Below the pieces are notes generated by a model. It did not search any database. It saw only the letters and a program-made list of their open reading frames with translations, and was not told the DNA's origin. From Lineus longissimus (taxonomy: Eukaryota; Nemertea; Pilidiophora; Heteronemertea; Lineidae): 64,000 nt of DNA. A program made the translations under genes and the position numbers. Below are positions 23,301 to 34,400 of this stretch, piece after piece (position 1 is the stretch's first letter; each line of letters begins with the position of its first letter). The stretch spans positions 4,464,001 through 4,528,000 of the forward strand of contig NC_088323.1 in the NCBI RefSeq assembly GCF_910592395.1, written 5' to 3'.

Positions 23301-26300
23301 CTGGTGTGGCTTTCTCCTGATCATCCTCCCTTGGATCTTCATTCACCGTTGCCAGATCTGGTGGCTGCGCATACTTCTCCGCGTTTTCCCGCTCCCGTTT
23401 CATATGCTCGTCCATCTCCAGTTGCTTTTGCTCCTCCTCGAGTTGAGATTGCCGCTTCCGCACCAGTTCATCTTGTTGTTGGCGTCGTTCTGCTTCCTCT
23501 TGGCGTATTTTGGCAGCTTCAATCTCACGCCTCTTGCGCCTACGATGTTCGTTCTCTTCAGCGATTCTCTGCTTTTCAAGATCGTATTTGATTCGTCGTT
23601 GCTGTGAATGAAATACCAGATTCTGTAACTTGTGATTGTGATTTATTTCATTACAAGCAGTGTCTCCCCTGATTGTTTTGAACACGTCAAGTTGCATTAT
23701 TTTGCCCTCCCTGGGTAATTTACATCATACAATGCACCCAGATGCCTCCAAAACCTTTTAAAGTTGATGAACTATGGTCTTACCTCTTTAGCGTACTTCA
23801 TATTATTGTCGTACTTGTAGAGGTACTGTGCGAGGTATTCAACGGGGTCATGAGGTCGCTTCTGACAGATCTCTGCAAGTGCCTCCTCCAGGGCAGCACC
23901 AACGTTCTGAGCGAGGTATTTCCCATCGATGGTGCTCGGCGGCGGGACATCTTTGATTGGCACTTCTGGAATGATTGGCTCCACTGGAAGAAGAAGAAGA
24001 TGGTCAGAGAATATTTTGAAAAACCGCAGGTGTTGAGACTGCTTACTCTTTACTACTATTTACTACTTCTGACACTTGAGTAGTGTCTCTTGGCCATGAT
24101 CTCAGAGAAGGTGTACTCACATTCGAGACTGGTGAGTGACTCAACAGAGAGTTGCTTCTGTAGTGGGATCGTAGCAGCTTCATGGTCAGCCTTGATCTTG
24201 TTGGCGATGATTTTATGGAGGTCAGTCAGTCCGAGGGTTTTTACGTAATCGATGAGTGTGGTGCCATCCTCCTGGAACCAGATGATATTCGTCAGGTCAA
24301 GTAACATAAAAACCACAAGTTGCTATTATCGAGATTTTCAGGAGCACGCAACCTCCAGCCTAAGTGGTCACAAGTGAGATCAAACAAGTGATTGCTGTTG
24401 AGCGAGACATAGATCTTGTGGTGTCACCCATGATGTCACGCGATATTTCATCGCAATTGGGGCTGAAGTTTTGCAATGAACGAAACTTGCAAATCTTTTG
24501 ATCTATGTACAACTGTTTCCACTCACCCGGTTTATTTCCAAGTCTGCCCCGTCGTCTATGAAAGCTTTGGCTATGTCTTGTGCCCCTGTCCTTGCACAGA
24601 TAAACAACAGCGGGTCCACACCAAGTCCGAGAACCTTCTGGATGTCATTGAATGGAACTTCAAGGTTTCTCTCAATGTTTCTGACTCCTGGAAGTTTATA
24701 AAAGGATTTGAAATAAGAAAGTTTATTTTGAAAAATGGCAATTAGAGTGGTTGCTGTTTGAACCTAGGCATAGTAGTAGTTCTACCCATTACCCCTGACC
24801 CTCCAGCGGTTCTTCAGTGCGTATAAAACTTGACTTGGGATCTGGGCAACACGGCCAAACTGAGACTATTCACCCTAACTGAACTAAGAATATAAACTGT
24901 GGTCAAATGTAAAGACAAAGAAGAACTTAATAGGCTTACCTTGGATATCATTGTTTTCAATGCACTCGGCCATTGCATTATAATTCTGCTTCACTGTGAC
25001 CGCGGAGCCGTATTTCAAGGAGCGTTCTCTCTCGATGATGGCCTGGACGTTGTAATGGCCGGCGTCGGCGTCATCAGCATGCAGCGCCATCTCTTTCTTG
25101 TAGTCTTTGCCACTTAAATTGTTCTAGAAAAAGAAGGATCTTTTCAAATGATTTCGGCTCTCGATTCAGACATGACACTGTTCTGTTTCTTCTCTTCTGC
25201 TCTTGACAGGAGGTTAGGTAGACTGTTTTGGATCATGACATCAGCTAACTCTTTGTAATTGTTGGCATCATTGGAAGTGAGCATCGAAATATTCAGAAAA
25301 TGTATCTTACCCAATCCTTGGCATCTTCGTCTGAGCCAGCGCCAGCCAATACAGCGTACATTTCTTCTCCATCAGTCTGGGCTGCAGCATAGTGGAGGGG
25401 CAGGCGACCAAGCTGGAGACAAAGATAAACATTGTTTGAGTCTGCTGTAAAATTGCCATTCATTAATCCGATTTGTGTAAGCAAAAGGTGACTTAGAGGT
25501 TGCATAGAGGGCAAGCTCTCACTCATGTCCTCTTCGCCTGGCCCTAGCACTACCCTTCTGTGGCAGGAGTGTTTCAACAAGTAGCAGTGGTACGCCAGGC
25601 TTGACACTGGTGTCTCAAACCTGGTAGACGCAAGCTGTGGTATACTCACATTATCTTTGGCTCCGACCAGTGCCTCATACTGCCCAACTAAGTATTCCAC
25701 CACTTCCTTCTGCTCGTACAGGACGGCCTGATGCAAGATGCAGCGTCCTGACTTGTTTTTGTACGATGCAAGTTTAGGATCAGCATCTAAAATCTTCTTT
25801 ATCTCATCCAAGTTGCCTGCTTTTGCAGCTTTCAGCAAAGTTGTGACCTTGCCCTGGAAGTAGTGAAGAGTTCTTTTATCAAAAGAAAAGTTGGCAGGAT
25901 TCGGCAACACTAGAGGTGCCCAAATTGCAACAAATAAGAAAAGAAAAACTATGCACGACACAAAGTTTTTAAAATTTCATGAATTTTCATACCTGATCCT
26001 CCTTGGCCAGCTCAACCAGCTCCAAAACATCCGACAATCCTTTCTCCTCGGCCAAATCCTTCACAGTCTTCCCATCTGCCCCTATGACTTTCCACAGCCA
26101 ATCAAAGCAGCTGGCCGCCATTGCTTCTATTGTGTCTGTGCGACCGTGTGGGTTGGTGAAGATCGTATCAAGCACGTATTTCTGTAGTGCAGCAGCTTGT
26201 TCGTTGTTTCCTTGGAAGATGGCGTCATCGATTACAGTATGACCCTGGTCGTCTCTGGAATGGCAGAAAAGTTGAAGATTCTATAAACTTATCAAGGCCC

Positions 26301-29258
26301 CTTCCCATTCCCCTTCACAGAATCATATGTACATTGCTCTACAGATAGTGTAAATTGAACATGAAAGTACTTTTCAGAAGAACTCGATGGCCACTGTCAC
26401 TGCCCCTTAGTGATAGTCTACAGATTTGCCGACTTAAAATGTTGTCTCTTTTGGTTTCTGGATAAGAGGCCACAGAGCTTGCTACCATCAGTCATATGTT
26501 CCTCTCAATAAAAGTCTCACCTCTCGCAGACGTCGACACCCATTTCTAGGACTTTGATCAAATGTTCCACCGATCTGTTCTGGGCGGAATAGGCGATGGT
26601 CTGACCTCGGCTATCCTTCAAACCAAGGTCGCCTTGCTTCATCACGATCTTGGCGATGTCCTCAGCTGGTTTATTGGTGCTGTTTTCAACAGCAAATATG
26701 AGGGGTCCTGCAGGGTCGATGCCTTTGTAGAAGGTACTGAAAGGTAATATGGAAGTATTCTTGAGAAAATTGGGTCTGTTATGTCGCTTCCAGGGTTTGG
26801 CTGTTAGAACTTCTGCCCTGTCAGAACGGAACATAGTCAGTCTCGTAACTGAGCACTCAGGAAGCTTATGCTACAAACCCAAAAGGAAGCAAGAAGTTTC
26901 ATCATCATATGAATGCAAATTCACATACTACTTACTCTAGTTTTGGCGCCAAGCCTAGTAGCGTTGCGACCACGTCAGTCGCGAGGTTTCCTTGTGACAT
27001 TGCGGCAACCAGGAGAGGCATTGGACACGCCTCACCTGTCCAGTAGTCCTTGTACGCACTATCAGAAACATTTACATCAATCTTGTCGCCATGTTCTTCA
27101 AACAGTCGCTTCATGCTATCGGTATCACCAGCAAGCGTAACCTTGATGAATTCTAATGTGGGTTGAACTTGCTCGATCAAAGCTGCCAGCTCGGGGTCCT
27201 CCTCTTTCAAGGCATCTAATATATTCACCATGATCCCATCTTTCTTCACTGTTGGGATGAGGCACCAGTTTTTAAGCAGACGTTCGACTAGTGCTTTGTT
27301 TTTGGAGGCAAGAGCAGCTGGGAGACCCTGACCGTAGCCAACGAATTGATCCTTCATGCGGTCGTCAGTGACTAGATCGAGTGGTGTTTTGTCATCGTTG
27401 TTCTTGATGGTCAGGTCAGATCCGATGCGAATCAGTGCCTGTGTTAGGGGCCAGCCTGCTTCATCTCCTGAGAGGCATTTGTGAAGGGCGGTGTTCCCCT
27501 GAAATAGATAGATGAAATATAAACAAATCTGATAGTGATTCTATACAAATCTAATATTCTCTCAGAGTCCGATTGAATTTTGACAAGTTTGACAAGAAAC
27601 TGAAGACAGTACAACTCAGTACATGGAGTGGAACGTTTCTTGAAAATGTGAATTGTAACTTACCTGATTGTCTTGTGCATTGGGGTCAATTCCTTGACAC
27701 GCCAACTGATAGACAACCGGGACCAGCTTCTCCTGGTCGTTACCCTGCACGGCCGCTATACGATGGAGATAGGTGGAGCCATCGGTGTCTCTCAAGTCTG
27801 TCACACCAACTCCTTGTGGTCCGCGGAGGAAGTCGAGGGTTTTCTCGTATGTTGTGTCCGACAGAAACTCATCGGGATTAAGGAGAAAATAGAGGCTGTT
27901 TTCTTTGAATTCCATGTTGCTGTCTGCAATTGTAAAAAAATATAATTCATTAAAAATTATTTGATGACTCGGGATTGAGCCTTTGTGGTGTTGCTAGAAG
28001 CTGCAGTGATACAAATTTATACTGCATAGTCGCATAAAGACCACCGCTCGCACCCCTAGCCCCTCAAGACACTTTTATTTTCATGCCTGTTTGTTTATTC
28101 TTGTCTGATAACTTTGAATGGATTAAAATTCTTTCATCAGCTTATTGTAATCTGTTGAGACTGTATAATGAGAAGATAAAAAATATCGAATATGACACCT
28201 AGAGAACGATGAGAAAAGAGGCATATCGTGGCTCAGATAAAATCTATGCTTAAATTGGAGTTTCAACTCTCAATAGAACTCTCACACTAGCGAAAGTACA
28301 AAGAAACTACACTTACACAGCCACCCACAAGGACATTCTATGATTTCACTGCCAATTTTTACACTTTGACAGCCAACTAACTCTGAATTGCCGCTAAGTT
28401 GATACTCGGAGCCAAGCTAGGTATGATATGGTGTGGCGTACTTGTTAGGTATGGCCAAGAGTTAAAAAAGAATAAATTTTTCGGGTATCGCCTTTTATAT
28501 TATTGGTGTACATGTAGGACAATTCTCCACTTCGGTTGGCAAGGCCCTGCAGGTTATTGACTTCCATTTCCTCTCTCAGAACAGTGTTATTTCCTCAATA
28601 CTTAGGCAGATAATTTCGAAATAAGTCTCATGCTACAGAGGAAAATGCCCCTTGGTTCCCACTGGACATTGAAATCATTCAAATTGGTGTCAAATTCAAC
28701 TTTTCTGTAAAAAAATCTGATTGTTTGATTCAAAAACAAATGTTAAGGACCTACCTGTTTATGTGTCCCTTCCTGTGTACCCTACTCCACTGTGCTTACG
28801 CTAGGCCTACATTGACTAAACAGTTCCCTAGTTACCGTCTATGCCAGAGATTAAAGCTAAGCTGTTTGAGTTACCCAACCATTTCGCTTAGGCCCGTTGT
28901 TGGAACTCATTAAACCCTTTACAATAGGGCCTATTACTGGTCATCAAATCTCAGTAGTTAAACCCTCTGATATCTAGGCCTGGTATCCAAACAAGCTCTG
29001 TTCTAAATAGCTAGGCCTGTCAAAGTGCATGTCTGTACAATCTAACATGCCGTTCAAATAATTATAAACATGTTTTTAATCATGGGAAACTCCCTTCTCC
29101 TACTTGTCACAGGTTACTACGATCGCGCTGCGTACCCCGCCCCAGGTTTCTACAATCCGATACCGTGGCATCACCCTCCCGTCCCAAGAGTCAAGTCGGA
29201 GAAGAAGAAACCAGTACGACCTAAAAACAAACGATGGGATCCTTCAAAATACTTCTGA
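13015..29258 (+). CDS. CCDC34: CCDC34 (coiled-coil protein, cilium/flagellum-associated)
   Basis: Five coding exons: 13015-13205, 13479-13646, 13902-14231, 14500-14702 and 29113-29258. Phases match at every junction (2,2,2,1), giving 345 aa. The family signature is SPWEKWLVQKAKEDR, then a long Glu/Lys/Arg coiled coil (about residues 130-235) with the repeated YNEWMEEK / FDEWCEKAR units, and SFGYTSGKLTG. The last exon supplies the conserved tail YYDRAAYPAPGFYNPIPW followed by a basic end (KKKPVRPKNKRWDPSKYF). Human CCDC34 shows the same order, including GYANGKLTGFYSG and PAFYNPIPW, and is required for sperm flagella. The first 120 residues are acidic, Ser-rich and unconserved. The fourth intron is 14.4 kb and contains two complete minus-strand genes. 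ATTAAA at 29796 is a candidate poly(A) signal. The joining of exon 4 to exon 5 across the nested genes rests on phase and on the family sequence crossing the junction. Confidence 0.93.
14703..15404. other. Start of the large CCDC34 intron, nothing recognised
   Basis: About 700 bp of AT-rich sequence between CCDC34 exon 4 and the poly(A) signal of nested gene B. No conserved ORF or clear repeat seen. Confidence 0.5.
15405..15410 (-). terminator. Poly(A) signal of nested gene B
   Basis: Minus-strand AATAAA 75 bp beyond the gene B stop codon. Confidence 0.65.
15485..21768 (-). CDS. Nested gene B: ankyrin / Dpy-30 / coiled-coil / ankyrin protein
   Basis: Twelve exons, right to left: 21558-21768, 21112-21335, 20503-20703, 20224-20325, 19710-19956, 19282-19499, 18894-19060, 18431-18696, 16986-17152, 16398-16598, 16205-16300 and 15485-15838. 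All phases agree, giving 817 aa from ATG MAKFRATG. Order: ankyrin-like repeats (residues 5-246, e.g. RTPLHYAA); a basic Ser-rich linker; a Dpy-30 motif (about 354-401) with core KRPWDPIEFLGHWLQKY; a coiled coil (about 402-470); a second ankyrin block (about 480-700, RSFLHQAV, RTPLHYAL); and an acidic tail of EGQAxEG/VEGEG repeats. Dpy-30 motifs form dimeric four-helix docking bundles and are frequent in axonemal proteins. The exon 7 donor (AGAG|GTCACT) is weak but is the one that keeps frame. Paralogous to gene A upstream; lies wholly within a CCDC34 intron. I do not recognise a named orthologue. Confidence 0.88.
17254..18390. mobile_element. Non-autonomous element with (CGT)n tract and three ~300-bp internal repeats
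   Basis: Sits in a gene B intron. The left end is a perfect 11-bp-stem hairpin (agctcacctct/agaggtgagct, 17254-17279) followed by a (CGT)n-type microsatellite (about 17293-17361). Three degenerate units of about 300 bp then start near 17368, 17672 and 17972, each carrying ggcacgttt, gtacaca, ccaccaggg/cctccaggg and tcaaggtcac/aagtttacagaggtc motifs. The right end near 18365-18390 repeats gaggtgagc and a ggccctggcc mini-palindrome. Both strands give arginine-type ORFs across the CGT tract, which are artefacts. Confidence 0.7.
22135..22275. repeat. SINE-like fragment between genes A and B
   Basis: Contains tcttgctcaaggacac, then ttcgaagagttaaaccggtgacc and accagtggcactgatctcag. This arrangement resembles tRNA-like SINE consensus seen in many invertebrate genomes. 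A shorter match (tcttgctcaaggact) is at about 41629. Degraded; no intact promoter boxes. Confidence 0.4.
22809..22814 (-). terminator. Poly(A) signal of nested gene A
   Basis: Minus-strand AATAAA about 165 bp beyond the gene A stop codon. It separates genes A and B as distinct transcription units. Confidence 0.6.
22978..27915 (-). CDS. Nested gene A: ankyrin-repeat / Dpy-30 / coiled-coil protein
   Basis: Twelve coding exons, right to left: 27664-27915, 26936-27498, 26521-26736, 25993-26254, 25650-25853, 25311-25412, 24940-25123, 24527-24687, 24121-24271, 23784-23983, 23293-23601 and 22978-23139. Phases agree throughout, giving 921 aa. It starts MEFKENSLYF after a splice acceptor (ttgcag|acagcaacATG), so there is a 5' UTR intron. 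Residues about 40-695 are divergent ankyrin repeats (GSTYLHRIAA, GNTALHKCL, GRLPLHYAAA). A Dpy-30 motif follows at about 718-765 with core KRPHDPVEYLAQYLYKY, then a highly charged coiled coil (about 766-850, EEAERRQQQDELVRKRQ) and an acidic Pro/Gly/Glu tail ending EGGAE. The protein is probably a structural or docking component, plausibly axonemal, by analogy with other Dpy-30 proteins; this is inference. Tandem paralogue of gene B. I cannot assign a vertebrate orthologue. Confidence 0.88.
27930..29112. promoter_or_regulatory. Upstream region of nested gene A, last part of the CCDC34 intron
   Basis: About 1.2 kb without coding potential. It should hold the promoter and 5' UTR exon of gene A, because an acceptor precedes its ATG. 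I looked for an RFX X-box (GTTRCC-RGYAAC type) and saw no good match. Confidence 0.4.
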
Positions 29259-29271
29259 TCACATGTTATTT

Positions 29272-29445
29272 GATGGACTTTCAATGACAGCTTAGATACA
29301 GATGGACTTTCAATGACAACTTAGATACAGATGGACTTTCAATGACAACTTAGATACAGATGGACTTTCAATGACATCTTAGATACAGATGGACTTTCAA
29401 TGACAACTTCGATACAGATGGACTTTCAATGACAATTTAAATTTA
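29272..29445 (+). repeat. 29-bp tandem repeat, six units
   Basis: Unit gatggactttcaatgacaac plus ttagataca, starting at 29272 and repeated every 29 bp to 29445. The last copy diverges. It begins 14 bp after the CCDC34 stop codon, so it forms part of the 3' UTR. Confidence 0.9.
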
Positions 29446-29795
29446 GATCACAACATTCCAGATCTTCAAACAGGACTTTCTCTTTTCGATCAGTTTTGAG
29501 TTCACATACACGTATCCGTGGGTTGATTTGCTGGCAACAGTAGTAATACATAGACAATCCTCTTTCAGTTTCGTTTCGACGGAGACTTGCTTTGTGCTGG
29601 TTCCCTTTTTCGGAAAGAGGGTGTTCTCCTTTTGACGCAATTGAAGTAGAAATTGTCAGTTAGATGCTTGTTTTAGTTAGAGTAATTTATTGTGGAATTT
29701 AGTGTGTAGAGGCAATGTAGGTAGTCATGATTGTAGTGTTTTAGTTGTTTCTGTTTTGATGTGTTTTAATGATTCTTAACTTCCACAACAACTCT

Positions 29796-29801
29796 ATTAA
29801 A
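29796..29801 (+). terminator. Candidate poly(A) signal of CCDC34
   Basis: ATTAAA about 540 bp after the stop codon. It is the first plausible signal beyond the 29-bp repeat that I noticed. Confidence 0.4.
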
Positions 29802-31155
29802 TGATGGCTGGACCATCGTATAGATTCACATATTGATGTAAGAACTTTTACATCGAGCAGCTCATGTCGTCTTTGGAGCAGATGAGTTTAGAAGGGCAAT
29901 AGCTCTCCACTGACTGATCTGCAATTGATGGCTTCACTATAGTTTAGGGCAATAGCTATCCACTGACTGATCAGCAATTGATGGCTTCACTATAGTTTAG
30001 GGCCGCCCAACGAAAGTCAGGTGGCCATAATATTCTGTCTTCATCGAGTGCAATAGGATGGATTCGTTTTCTCTGGGCATGTTGGGGTGTGGTTGTCCCA
30101 GAAGCCTATTGAAAGTGAACCTGATCCTAATGTCACAATTTCATCAACTTTGTTAAAATATGCTGTACCAAATGATTCTTTAAGGCATCTTGGGTGTGGT
30201 TGTCTGACTTGCCTGAGACTTGTGTACTCTCCAGAGAACTGCCGTCTTCTGTATCTTGTGAAATGATTTGCAACGAATGGATGGGTCAATCGGTTCAATT
30301 TTCGGCATTTTGGCTTGTGGTTGTCCAACTTGCCTGCTGGTGTAACTGATAATTAAGATATCTTCCGTTTTCAAAGAATATCTCATTGTAGCACACCATT
30401 TTTCTCATATACTCTTGAATAATTTGATCTTGCTTCCAATAGAAATTGTTGTACCAAGATGTTGCCTTAAAAATGTATATGTACAAAGCTTTATAGTGAT
30501 TGACATTTCTACTTTTATTAAATGATATTTTATGAAGAATATTTTTGCTCTATTATTGTCAATCTTGTCCCCTGATGCTTGGAAAATGCTCTGGCCCCAT
30601 TGAAGGCAAAGTATGTTGTTACTATTATACAGTACAACTGTACTCTCTTAAAGCGTGTTACATTCATGCCCATACCTAATCCAGAACCAAGGAGTGCACA
30701 CACTGTACTACACTTAGCCATTTCAGGCAATTGAAAGGATGGAGTGGCATTGGATGAGCCTCAACCCCAAGGCCTTACTATCAGATGCTCTCCCTCCAAC
30801 CACAAAGCTTCCCAATGATTTCCCTGATGTGATTCAAATACACGAGTCGGGCTGACCATTTCCCTGCTGGGGATGATGGGGTCTGTGGCCAGCAGGCAAA
30901 GGAAGAGGCAATAGCCCCCAGTCTACTATAACACTTGTGAATGAAATTCATGAGGATTCAACCCAGATTGTCCTCATGAGGACAAAATCGAAACCAGATG
31001 GTGGGTCAGGATGTCACACTCATTTGCTTCTGCAACTTGACATTTCTCTGTGTCAACTGTGCCACCCAGCCCTCCCGGCATTACTGTCCTCAGCCATTTC
31101 AAATGATACTATTGTTCAAAATATATTGAAAACAAAAACGTATATCAAGAAACCT

Positions 31156-31161
31156 TTTATT
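31156..31161 (-). terminator. Poly(A) signal of ERCC3
   Basis: Minus-strand AATAAA about 250 bp beyond the ERCC3 stop codon. Confidence 0.6.
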
Positions 31162-31406
31162 ACAAAGAACATCACTTTCACAAACTGAAGACTTCTTCTT
31201 CAACAATTAGATTTGTACATTCATTACAATGATCATATATATGCACAATGAACACAGTTTTCAGCACTTTGATCCGAAACACAGTTTGTCTGGGGTTATG
31301 GCAATGGGATGGTTCTAATCTGTCACTCATACGCCAGGCTCAGATCAAACCTCCAGGTAAAGTCTTTCTGAAGCCAACACACCCCAAGTGTTGTTGCAAC
31401 AAGTTC

Positions 31407-34400
31407 TCATTTCTTCGTTTTGAACCTCTTGAAGAGTGGATGTAACGTCTTCGTGCTTTGTGCTTTTGTTACTTCCATATAGATGGCGTCATCTGCTCCC
31501 GACATGGAACTCATGTTACCAATACGACGTATGACCTGAAAGAAAGACGAACCTTGTATAATTGTTGATCTGAAATTACATCACTTAGAAGATGACAATG
31601 GATTGCTCATAAACAATGTACACTGTAGTAACTTGACTTCAAAATAACTAAAATAGAAACATTTTAAAAGAACCTCATTGGTTTACTTGGCTTGCTTATG
31701 AATTTCTGCTTTTAGACAGGAATGGCTAACTCATGCACCTACCTTTGAAACGGTCTTTGACTGTGGAGGACCAGCAGGATCTTTTTCCTCCTCAGCTTCA
31801 TCCTCATTGGCGGCAAGGACTTTCTGCAGCAGCTGGGCTTGCTCCTCTTTGGTTGAAAAAGCAAGGTCTTCCTGAAAAAACGATGAAACAGAACCCAGTT
31901 GATAATTTGTATCCTTAAGTCATGGTTAGTGATAAGGACTCATTCAAATACCAGTACCAAACACTCATCAATATATCTTCTGACCTTGGGCAAGTCACTT
32001 CACCTTGATGGCCTTGTCTTCAGAACAAACCATGATACTTTGTACCTAGTATCTGGTACAAAGTAAGAATAATCCAATATGTTCTTGTCAATACATATGC
32101 ATGGGCAAGCAAACAAGATCACGTACCTCCTCAATTCCAGCCAGCTTCGTGATAACCTTGTAACTGTATCCCTGGTTGGCAAGGAAACGCTGTCGCTTGG
32201 TGGCATAGTGCACTTCCATCGTATCCTGGGAGACGAGGGAGTAGAAGAATGCGTTATATTCTTCGGCCACAGCACCTGTTAAAAGAAAAAATACATTGTT
32301 TTTAACTCAACTGTGGTATTCTCATAGGAACAGTCTAACCCCTCCCTGTTTAAAAATAAACTTGAGGGAAATTGATTATTTCTGATGTTTTTCATCAAGT
32401 TCATTTGAACGAACATTTTAGTTTCATATACCGGTACTCAACGTACTTGCCTCTGGCAAATCGAACAAGAGAATCCAACCAACCTTTCTTAGCCCTGAGG
32501 ATCCTGCCAAGTCTCTGTGCCTCCTGACGTCTGGAGCCACCATGGGATGAGATCTGGATCAAGACACTCGCCTCCGGCAAATCAAACGAGTTATCGGCAA
32601 CCTTTGAGACGAATATTGTGTTGACTTTTGGGTTGTGTTGGAAGTTCTGAAGAATATTCAGCCTTTCTCCTTGTGAGGTTGGACCATACAAGTAGGGCCT
32701 GCAAGAAACATTTGGTGAGGTTAAGAAATGTTTACGTATGTTCAAACTATCCAAAGCTCTTACTTATAATGAAAGGCTCGGGCTTGGGTGAGCTGCTCAC
32801 ATCACTTACTTGTTCATCCTTGTTGCATAAGCTTTCAATGCGAACACATTGTCAGAGAACACGATGATTTTGTCGTTTCTTCTCTCATGGAAGCGAATTA
32901 AGAACTGGCACGCTCGGAACTTGTTCGGGTTGTTCACGTACAGCAACTGAAAATTGAGCATAAGTTTTCATAGATTCCTCCTGGGTACTGAACAAGTCCA
33001 TCGCTCTTCTCTCTACTACTCCTGGATCCAGCTCCATTCATTAGAAACAATCAAGGTTCACTATGTGTGGAGACACCAGCTATAGTTGAAAGGACATGGA
33101 GATGAAACAATGCTGGCCTAATCCAGAATCATCCATTCCAACCCCTGGTTACAAATTTCAATAGCTTGTGGGTGTGCGTGCATGAAAACAGTGCCTTGTT
33201 TTTCAGAGCACTCAAACCACTAGTCCCTCCATCCCAAAACACTGACCCCACTCCATACCTACCAATTTCTTCCTCGTCCGTGTGTTGAGATATTCCTGGT
33301 AGAACTCGGGCGTCATCGGACACCAAACCTCCGCACACTGCACCTTAGCAATATAGTTCTTCTTCTGCAGTTCTAGCCAGTTCGCTTCGTACAATTTTGG
33401 TCCGATGAGGAAATTCAGATCTGTAATCTTATCGTCTTCTCGAACTAGCGTTGCTGTCAGACCAAGTTTGCAGTGAGCCTGGACGATCGTTAACACACGT
33501 CGGAACATCTTAGCTGGAATTGTGTGGACCTCTGAAATGTTTACAGAATAATTCTCAAGTAATGCAACCCTGAAGATTTTCAATGTTAATTTCTAAAAAA
33601 ATCTGTGGGATTTTCAGAATAATTAACAAAAGTTTCAACTGTAAATTGCACGTGTTACTTGCAAAGTCGTGTTGAAAATGACAGTTACCGTCAAGGACAA
33701 TGAGTCCCCACTCCTGTGTCTGCATCCATTGCATGACTTGCTCAGCCTCCCAGGACCTCTTGGTCGAATGAGCAATCATCGAGTACGTGCTGATACAGAT
33801 AGAGCAGCCCATAGGCTTATCCTTGGCATCGGATGTAAACCGACAGATCATGCTGTCGTCGGCAGTTGACCACATCTTGAACTAGAAGAAAAGTAAGGAT
33901 GATATCATCGGCATGTTATCAGAATCTGAAGGAAATTCAAAAGTGATAAATGTGTAACTTGATGAGGACTGAAGTGATCAAACTCAACCAAAGACGGTAG
34001 GAAGGATAGATTAATCTGTATAATCAATCCTTGTTGGCAGTAATGGCGAATGATTGAAAGTGCAGTAATACGCTTACTGATGAAGAAAGACTATTTAAAT
34101 GACTCATGGAATGGCAAGTTCTAAGACTTCCACCACCAAAAAGTAAAAATAATTCTACCTGTGACCGCCACTGCTCGACTGCGACCCCAGACGTACACAA
34201 GCAGAGACACCTTTTCCTCACAGTGCAGGCAGCTGTCACTCCCACTAGTGTCTTGCCAGCACCTGAATAATTAGAATATAAAGATTCAAGATCTATTTCA
34301 GGACAAACAGCTTAATCTGTTGCCAACCCAGCCACCAGTCAAGATACCTTAGGAACTGTGTGTGCGTTAAAATTTCCTCGGGGAAAGAAGTCATTTTGAG

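Larger units (their letters stand above)
29259..31155. other. CCDC34 3' UTR and convergent intergenic DNA to ERCC3
   Basis: Contains a 29-bp minisatellite, a 53-bp duplication (about 29893-30003) and three degenerate copies, 108-120 bp apart, of ggcatnttgg...tgtggttgtc..acttgcct (about 30076, 30184, 30304). No conserved ORF. Confidence 0.5.

Noticed and set aside
15485-27915. A single giant gene covering both nested genes
   Set aside because: Gene A has an in-frame stop at 22978 and a poly(A) signal at 22809, and gene B has its own ATG after an acceptor; two genes fit better.
29881-30003. CRISPR-like array
   Set aside because: Only two adjacent 53-bp copies without spacers, in a eukaryotic 3' flank: a simple tandem duplication.
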